From positions 1 through 10,186 of the forward strand of contig JBLIML010000137.1 of assembly GCA_047638675.1 (NCBI GenBank): 10,186 nucleotides of DNA, read 5' to 3'. Under the pieces are notes generated by a model. The model did no database searches, had not been told where the DNA came from, and saw only the letters and a list, made by a program, of their open reading frames with translations. Positions within the stretch are counted from its first letter, which is position 1, and each line of letters starts with the position of its first letter. The stretch is from WLWS01 sp047638675 (lineage in GTDB: Bacteria; Pseudomonadota; Gammaproteobacteria; Eutrophobiales; Eutrophobiaceae). Both the position numbers and the translations under genes were made by a program. Shown piece after piece: positions 5,748 to 10,186 of the stretch.

Positions 5748-8591
5748 ATGACAAAAACCCTGCCCATTGAGCACAGCCCAAATCACCTGAATCGTGTGAA
5801 AGAGAACTTTCTAAAGGTGAATCGCATGCGCCTGGCTCGCACTCAGGAATATCTGAATACAGAGCAAGGCCACTTTCTCGAACTAATTCCCCTGTTGTTT
5901 CATGTCAATCACCCGGAATTACCAGGTTTTGTCAGCGAAGAGACTGCCGCCGGAATTTCTCAGTACTCTCCCGCTTATGCCGCGCTTAAGGCCATGAAAA
6001 CACTTTTCCCACAGGTCAAGCTGGAACGACGTGCCCATCATCAGATGGATATTTATTCCCTGTTTTGCATGGGCAGTAGCGGCACAATCGCCTACACCCG
6101 CAAGAGCGACTTCGACATCTGGTTGGTACATGCGCCGAGCTTGTCAAAACAACAGATTGAAGAGCTCACCGAAAAAGCGCGATACATTGAAACCTGGGCG
6201 ATGAGATTGCGACTGGAAGTACACTTCTTCGTACTCGACACAGCTACCTTTAAACAAGGAAAGCATGAGAGTCTTTCAACAGAGAGCAGTGGTTCAGCAC
6301 AGCATTACCTCTTGCTCGAAGAATTTTACCGTTCCAGCCTTCTACTGGCCGGTCGTTACCCAATCTGGTGGCTGGTGCCTGCTGAAGAAGAAGAAAACTA
6401 TGATGACTACACCGCAGATCTGCTCTCAAGACACCTGGTGGATGAATTCGACATTATCGATTTTGGCGGCGTCGGTAAAATCCCAGCTAATGAATTTTTT
6501 GGTGCGGCGGTCTGGCAAATTTACAAGGGCATCAGCTCACCTTTCAAGTCAGTCATGAAGCTGTTATTAATGGAAGTTTATGCAAGTGAATACCCGCACA
6601 TTGATTTATTGAGTCTGATGTATAAAAAGGCCATCTTCGAGGGCAACAATAATTTCGTCGACATTGATCCCTATATCATGATGTATCGTAAGATAGAATC
6701 TTATCTAATGACTCGCATGGATAAAGAGCGGCTGGATCTGTTTCGCAAATGTTTTTATTTCAAAATAAATATAAACCTGAGCAAAAAGCTTAAACTCTCG
6801 AATATCGACTGGCGTCGTGAGCTCATGACTGAAATGGTGCTGGACTGGGGCTGGGACGAAAACAAATTATCGACCATGGATGATCAGGGATCCTGGCGCA
6901 TCGACGATGTCATCAAAGAGCGTCGCATGTTGATAAACACCTTTACTACCAGCTATCGTTTCCTTTCAGATTTCGCTCGTAAACACAGCGAAGTTTCACG
7001 TTTAAGTCAGTCAGAACTGAATGTACTTGGACGCAAATTATATGCCGCGTTTGAGCGAAAAAGTGGCAAGATTGAAGTTATTAATCGAGGCATCGCACCG
7101 AACATTCTCGAACACGAATTGTCTATCTGTCATGTCAACAATAAGGACAATCCCGACAGTTGGCTACTTTATCGTGGTAGCATCGATCCAGATGACCGCG
7201 AAAAACATGAGTGCTTAAAAAGAACAGAAAGTGTTCTCGAGTTAATGGCCTGGTGTCATTTCAATAAGATTATCAATTCCAACACGGCTCTTTCACTACG
7301 CTCGTCTGATTTGAGTTTATCAGTTAAAGAACTGAAAGATATCCACGCCGCCCTGGAAAAACTTTATCCAGATGGCAAGGTACCTCAGTCAGGATTTAAA
7401 GATCTGAGTCAGCCCGCACGCATTAATACGACTGGCTTATTTATTAATATTGGACTGAATTCGACACCGGCAAGTAATAATGAAGAAAGCTATTTGTCCA
7501 GTAGCAGGGACGATGCATTGAGTTACGGTGCCCTGCATGAAAACCTGACCAAATCATTTGACCTCGTAATCACAACCACCTGGGAGGAAGTACTGATATT
7601 TCATTATGAGGGCATTGAGGGATTGTTGCAGTGCTTAAGCGAATACCTGCGCTGGGCTCCCTTACAATCAAGAATTGCACCACCTGCCATCAATGCTTTT
7701 AGCTTTTCATCGACCTATGCGAATAATATCGCCAATCGTATAGAGGAACTTTTCTCGGCAGTTATCAACACGTATTACAGTCATCCCACTGCGGAACATA
7801 CACGTTATATTTTGATGATTGAAGATGTTTACTATATCTGCGATTACCGAAAAGACACACTTCATCACGAAAAAATAGTCAGTTACCCTTACCTTGTCAA
7901 GCGACTTGCAAGTGCAAAAACGGACTTTAGTCCGGTGGTATTCGATAAAAACACGGTCTGGCACACACCCCTGGCTGACATATATAAAATCAATCGCGCC
8001 GGTATAATTCAGATGTTCTACCTGATCCATAACAAGACCGTGACGATATATATTATCGATGAACGAGGCGCCCTGTTCATACAACAAATACCTTTTCACG
8101 ATAGCCAGTCTTTAATAAATCATTTTACCCAGTTTTTCGGCTCGACAATCAAACGTCGAAATATTCTTTCTCTGGAAACCGAACAAGATATTGAAGACAT
8201 CCCTATGGAGTTTTATCAACTTAAAAAAAGCGGCACACACAACTATGGCATTACCCTCATTGAAGTTAAACCCGGCATGAACGCCCGAAACTACTTCAAT
8301 ATTCAGGTTATGGGTAATTTACACGATGACAAGAAAACTACACTGACGATCTATTGCGATGACGAGGAGTTCTCGTCTCTGGAACACGGCAATAATCTAT
8401 TCAAGGCCGTAGCCAGCCACATCCTTGAAGGTCGCGTCAGTAAACAGAGCTATCCCATTTACATTACCGATATTGATTTATCTCGTAGCCTTTTATTTGA
8501 TCCGGAAATCGACAGCTTACAGACCGTACATTTCCTCAAGTATAAAAAACGCATTGAGGACAAACTGAACACAGCCCTCGCCGAGCTTTAG
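5748..8591 (+). CDS. cyaA: Class I adenylate cyclase CyaA
   Basis: This enzyme makes cyclic AMP from ATP for CRP-type regulation; class I cyclases are typical of gammaproteobacteria. The N-terminal nucleotidyltransferase core has MGSSGTIAYTRKSDFDIW (108-125): Gly109-Ser110 begin the triphosphate-binding turn, and Asp121 and Asp123 are the paired metal-binding acids. The first class I signature appears as ANEFFGAAVWQIYK (247-260, compare EYFGASLWQLYK in E. coli). The second is recognisable but diverged (TTTWEEVLIFHYEG, Trp612 region, compare YRNSWNEVRTLHF). Other matching stretches are SAQHYLLLEEFYRSSLLLAG (183-202) and the DPYIMMYRKIESYL region. At 947 residues it is about 100 longer than E. 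coli CyaA; most of the excess lies in the second half, the regulatory region in enteric enzymes. No membrane segments are evident. The start ATG has no strong ribosome-binding site; the alignable N-terminus (from about Arg16) supports it or a start very near. Confidence 0.96.
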   Translation: MTKTLPIEHSPNHLNRVKENFLKVNRMRLARTQEYLNTEQGHFLELIPLLFHVNHPELPGFVSEETAAGISQYSPAYAALKAMKTLFPQVKLERRAHHQMDIYSLFCMGSSGTIAYTRKSDFDIWLVHAPSLSKQQIEELTEKARYIETWAMRLRLEVHFFVLDTATFKQGKHESLSTESSGSAQHYLLLEEFYRSSLLLAGRYPIWWLVPAEEEENYDDYTADLLSRHLVDEFDIIDFGGVGKIPANEFFGAAVWQIYKGISSPFKSVMKLLLMEVYASEYPHIDLLSLMYKKAIFEGNNNFVDIDPYIMMYRKIESYLMTRMDKERLDLFRKCFYFKININLSKKLKLSNIDWRRELMTEMVLDWGWDENKLSTMDDQGSWRIDDVIKERRMLINTFTTSYRFLSDFARKHSEVSRLSQSELNVLGRKLYAAFERKSGKIEVINRGIAPNILEHELSICHVNNKDNPDSWLLYRGSIDPDDREKHECLKRTESVLELMAWCHFNKIINSNTALSLRSSDLSLSVKELKDIHAALEKLYPDGKVPQSGFKDLSQPARINTTGLFINIGLNSTPASNNEESYLSSSRDDALSYGALHENLTKSFDLVITTTWEEVLIFHYEGIEGLLQCLSEYLRWAPLQSRIAPPAINAFSFSSTYANNIANRIEELFSAVINTYYSHPTAEHTRYILMIEDVYYICDYRKDTLHHEKIVSYPYLVKRLASAKTDFSPVVFDKNTVWHTPLADIYKINRAGIIQMFYLIHNKTVTIYIIDERGALFIQQIPFHDSQSLINHFTQFFGSTIKRRNILSLETEQDIEDIPMEFYQLKKSGTHNYGITLIEVKPGMNARNYFNIQVMGNLHDDKKTTLTIYCDDEEFSSLEHGNNLFKAVASHILEGRVSKQSYPIYITDIDLSRSLLFDPEIDSLQTVHFLKYKKRIEDKLNTALAEL

Positions 8592-8747
8592 GTAAAGCCC
8601 CGGTTCCCACGGTCTTCGTGGGAATCCATACCTGAGTTGGGAATGTTTTCACCACTATAGAAACCGCAGAAACAAGACAATGGCAGACATTCCCACGCAG
8701 GAACGTGGGAACGAGATCGCCTCGACAATTTATTGAACACGACCCTG
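8592..8747. repeat. REPIN-like repeat, copy A (starts at the cyaA stop)
   Basis: This is the first of five copies of a ~167-bp unit. It has a hairpin with perfect 8-base arms (TTCCCACG 8604-8611, CGTGGGAA 8617-8624) and a second with the same arms (8690-8697 and 8704-8711). The first arms of the two hairpins are 86 bases apart, as in the downstream copies. The second REP is the reverse orientation of the first, so the unit as a whole is an inverted pair. It ends with GACCCTG at 8741-8747, as do copies C and D. The hairpin starts only 12 bases after the cyaA stop, so it would sit at the 3' end of the cyaA mRNA and could stabilise it or slow transcription; no U-tract follows. Confidence 0.85.
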
Positions 8748-8850
8748 ACTGAATGTTAAGTGAAGCTCTGGTTCCCACGGTCTCCGTGGGAATCCATACC
8801 TGACCTTCACTCAAGTTCACAAAGAGACAAGCCGAGTATTCCCATGCAGG
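8748..8850. repeat. REPIN-like repeat, copy B (decayed)
   Basis: The first hairpin is intact and is the best in the set (TTCCCACGG 8772-8780, loop TCT, CCGTGGGAA 8784-8792). It begins 168 bases after the corresponding point of copy A. The second hairpin survives only as a left arm with a change (TTCCCATG, 8839-8846), 67 rather than 86 bases from the first, and its right arm is missing. The copy therefore has an internal loss of about 19 bases and a lost 3' end. The sequence that follows carries the ATPase gene's -10 box. Confidence 0.75.
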
Positions 8851-8870
8851 CAGATAAAGCATAAATCCCG

Positions 8871-8876
8871 TATAAT
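8871..8876 (+). promoter_or_regulatory. Candidate -10 box (TATAAT) for the DUF815 ATPase gene
   Basis: A perfect TATAAT lies 22 bases before the GTG start, which would give a short leader containing the GGAG ribosome-binding site. No good -35 hexamer is found 16-18 bases upstream, and there is no extended -10 TGn, so strength is uncertain or an activator may be needed. The would-be -35 zone falls in the decayed end of repeat copy B. Confidence 0.45.
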
Positions 8877-8886
8877 CTGCCCTCCT

Positions 8887-8890
8887 GGAG
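8887..8890 (+). promoter_or_regulatory. Ribosome-binding site that favours a GTG start
   Basis: GGAG at 8887-8890 is 7 bases from GTG at 8898 but 19 bases from the ATG at 8910. Spacing therefore favours GTG, adding four residues (MRSS). The only alternative for the ATG is the weaker GTGAG at 8898-8902. Confidence 0.6.
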
Positions 8891-8897
8891 AACTCGA

Positions 8898-9782
8898 GTG
8901 AGATCATCGATGTCAGATACTGATAAATTTTTTAGCCGCGCCAATGAACTATTGGAAAGATTGGAGAAACATCTACCCGCAGATAATTCGTTTCTACAAT
9001 TAAATGAGGCTACGGCTAACCGTTGGCGCAGGGAAAACGGACGCGCACGATTGCAGGCAGTCAAACAACTCAGTCAGATTCGGCTTGATGATCTTCAATG
9101 CCTGGACAGACAAATTAATATCATCAGCCAAAACACTCGACAATTTCTAAATGGCTTACCAGCCAACAATGTCCTTTTATGGGGGCCAAGAGGTACGGGA
9201 AAATCGTCTTTGATCAAGGCGATTTTAAATGAGTATGCTGATGACGGATTACGACTCATTGAAGTTGAAAGTCAACATCTTGTCGATTTGCCGGACATAT
9301 CCGAACTTTTGTACGAGGCGAAAGGCCGGTTTATCATCTACTGTGATGATCTTTCCTTTGAGTCCAATGATGCCAGCTATAAAGCGCTTAAAGTCATACT
9401 CGATGGATCAGTGAGCGACACGCCAGATAATATACTTATCTATGCCACATCCAACCGTCGGCATTTAATGCCGGAATACATGAGTGAGAATCAGCAAAGC
9501 CAAATGATAGAAGGCGAGCTCCACATGAGCGAAGCCATCGAAGAAAAAATTTCTTTGTCGGAGCGATTCGGTCTGTGGCTATCGTTTCACCCCTTTAATC
9601 AATCTCAATACCTCAGCATAGTTGATCACTGGATTAACAAGCTCAATGCCGGTGATGACAATGAAGACCTCATGCACAAAGCCGCACTTAAATGGGCCCT
9701 GGAACATGGTTCGCGCAGCGGTCGTGTTGCCTGGCAATTTGCCCGTGATTGGGCGGGTAAAAAACAACTGGCACAACTTTAA
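8898..9782 (+). CDS. DUF815-family AAA+ ATPase
   Basis: This 294-residue protein matches the DUF815 family of single-domain P-loop ATPases, whose cellular role is not established. The first ~85 residues are charged and helical. The ATPase core has Walker A GPRGTGKS (96-103, Lys102), Walker B FIIYCDDLSF (145-154, Asp150-Asp151), sensor 1 in YATSNRRHL (182-190, Asn186), EEKISLSERFGLWLSF (215-230) with Arg223 as probable arginine finger, and GSRSGRVAWQFARDW (271-285) with Arg276 as probable sensor 2. All catalytic elements look intact. There is no signal peptide or membrane segment, so it should be cytoplasmic, probably an oligomer as in other AAA+ proteins. It is isolated: cyaA lies 306 bases upstream with repeats between, and no partner gene is visible. 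The start is GTG (see the ribosome-binding site); ATG at 8910 is the alternative. Family assignment confident, function unknown. Confidence 0.92.
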   Translation: MRSSMSDTDKFFSRANELLERLEKHLPADNSFLQLNEATANRWRRENGRARLQAVKQLSQIRLDDLQCLDRQINIISQNTRQFLNGLPANNVLLWGPRGTGKSSLIKAILNEYADDGLRLIEVESQHLVDLPDISELLYEAKGRFIIYCDDLSFESNDASYKALKVILDGSVSDTPDNILIYATSNRRHLMPEYMSENQQSQMIEGELHMSEAIEEKISLSERFGLWLSFHPFNQSQYLSIVDHWINKLNAGDDNEDLMHKAALKWALEHGSRSGRVAWQFARDWAGKKQLAQL

Positions 9783-9788
9783 ACCAAA

Positions 9789-9955
9789 TCGAATCTCTTC
9801 ACAGAAACCCTGGTTCCCACGGTCTCCGTGGGGATCCCTACCTCCGTTAAGAATGTCTTCACCACCATGGGAACAGTAAGAACAAGACAGTGATAGGCAT
9901 TACCACGCAGAGCGTGGGAACGAGTGCTTGCTACTCTTCACGTATCAAGACCCTG
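9789..9955. repeat. REPIN-like repeat, copy C (167 bp, full)
   Basis: It begins 6 bases after the ATPase stop. Hairpin 1 is TTCCCACGG (9814-9822) with CCGTGGGGA (9826-9834), one T:G wobble. Hairpin 2 is TTACCACG (9900-9907) with CGTGGGAA (9913-9920), one A:G mismatch. First arms are 86 bases apart. Read from the opposite strand, hairpin 2 gives gttcccacgctctgcgtgg, closely related to hairpin 1, so the unit is two REPs facing each other. A large central segment with no obvious function joins them. Confidence 0.88.
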
Positions 9956-10121
9956 TCGAATCTCGTCACAGAAACCCTGGTTCCCACGGTCTCTGTGGGG
10001 ATCCCTACCTTCGTTAAGAATGTCTTCACTATCATGGGAACAGTAAGAACAAGACAGTGACAGGCATTACCACGCAGAGCGTGGGAACGAGTGCTTGCTA
10101 CTCTTCCTTATCAAGACCCTG
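9956..10121. repeat. REPIN-like repeat, copy D (166 bp, full)
   Basis: It follows copy C directly, head to tail. By eye I count seven substitutions and one single-base deletion against copy C, so the two are about 95% identical and far closer to each other than to copies A and B. Hairpin 1 starts at 9981 and hairpin 2 at 10067, again 86 bases apart. One substitution (CCGTGG to CTGTGG) weakens a pair in hairpin 1. Confidence 0.88.
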
Positions 10122-10186
10122 TCGAATCTCTTCACAGAAACCCTGGTTCCCACGGTCTCCGTGGGGATCCCTACCTTCGTCAGGAA
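10122..10186. repeat. REPIN-like repeat, copy E (cut by the window edge)
   Basis: The first 65 bases of another copy follow copy D without a gap, with hairpin 1 intact (TTCCCACGG beginning at 10147). The array therefore continues past the window, and its total copy number cannot be known from here. No gene is visible between 9783 and the right edge. Confidence 0.85.

Noticed and set aside
7707..8099. 130-codon minus-strand frame inside cyaA
   Set aside because: It is a shadow of cyaA, whose plus-strand frame is conserved throughout.
8604..8624. Intrinsic terminator for cyaA
   Set aside because: The hairpin is strong but is followed by ATCCATACC rather than a T-run, and it belongs to the repeat unit. 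It may act as a 3' stabiliser.
8536..8907. Minus-strand open frame of 123 codons with an internally repeated WIPT-VGT peptide
   Set aside because: It is a translation through repeat copies A and B and the end of cyaA. The peptide repeat only mirrors the DNA repeat, and there is no ribosome-binding site.
9622..9879. Plus-strand 85-codon frame overlapping the end of the ATPase gene and repeat copy C
   Set aside because: It lies in another frame of a well-supported gene and runs into repeat DNA; no family resemblance.
9789..10186. Possible CRISPR array, because of regularly spaced repeats at the right end
   Set aside because: The period is 166-167 bases and the whole period is repeated; there are no unique spacers and no 24-40 base direct repeats.

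Overview
The window reads as a chromosomal segment of a gammaproteobacterium. The main reasons are a class I (enterobacterial-type) adenylate cyclase, the gammaproteobacterial gene order glyA–nrdR–ribD–(rib genes)–nusB–thiL, and REP/REPIN-type palindromic repeats. Base composition looks moderate throughout. I see no phage, plasmid, IS transposase, tRNA, rRNA or CRISPR array. The genus cannot be named from this sequence alone.

Left edge (1-806): the last 39 codons of an unrecognised gene are followed by a 182-residue predicted lipoprotein with a DsrE/DsrF-like domain. It converges on the minus-strand block.

Minus-strand block (807-5470, transcribed right to left): glyA (serine hydroxymethyltransferase), a 76-bp palindromic repeat, nrdR (repressor of ribonucleotide reductase genes), ribD (bifunctional riboflavin deaminase/reductase), nusB (antitermination factor) and thiL (thiamine-phosphate kinase). 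nrdR and ribD overlap by 4 bases, and nusB and thiL are separated by 3 bases. In related bacteria ribE, ribBA and ribH normally lie between ribD and nusB. Here they are gone. In their place is a 44-codon frame whose C-terminal part aligns without gaps to the last ~33 residues of lumazine synthase (RibH) and whose stop overlaps the nusB start (TAATG). I read it as the scar of an in-operon deletion. ribD itself keeps all its catalytic residues, so the missing steps are probably encoded elsewhere.

Right part (5748-10186, plus strand): a divergent cyaA (947 residues, longer than the E. coli enzyme) is followed by a DUF815-family AAA+ ATPase gene of unknown role. The ATPase gene is bracketed by copies of one ~167-bp repeat. 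One full-length and one decayed copy lie between cyaA and the ATPase; two well-preserved tandem copies and the start of a third lie after it and run off the window. Each full copy carries two hairpins whose first arms are exactly 86 bases apart and whose REP sequences face each other, the architecture of a REPIN. A consensus -10 box for the ATPase gene sits just past the decayed copy.

The coding genes are mostly housekeeping. The unusual material is the rib deletion scar, two unrelated palindromic repeat families, the repeat-bracketed ATPase and the DsrE-type lipoprotein. I found no convincing evidence of a wholly new multi-gene system.
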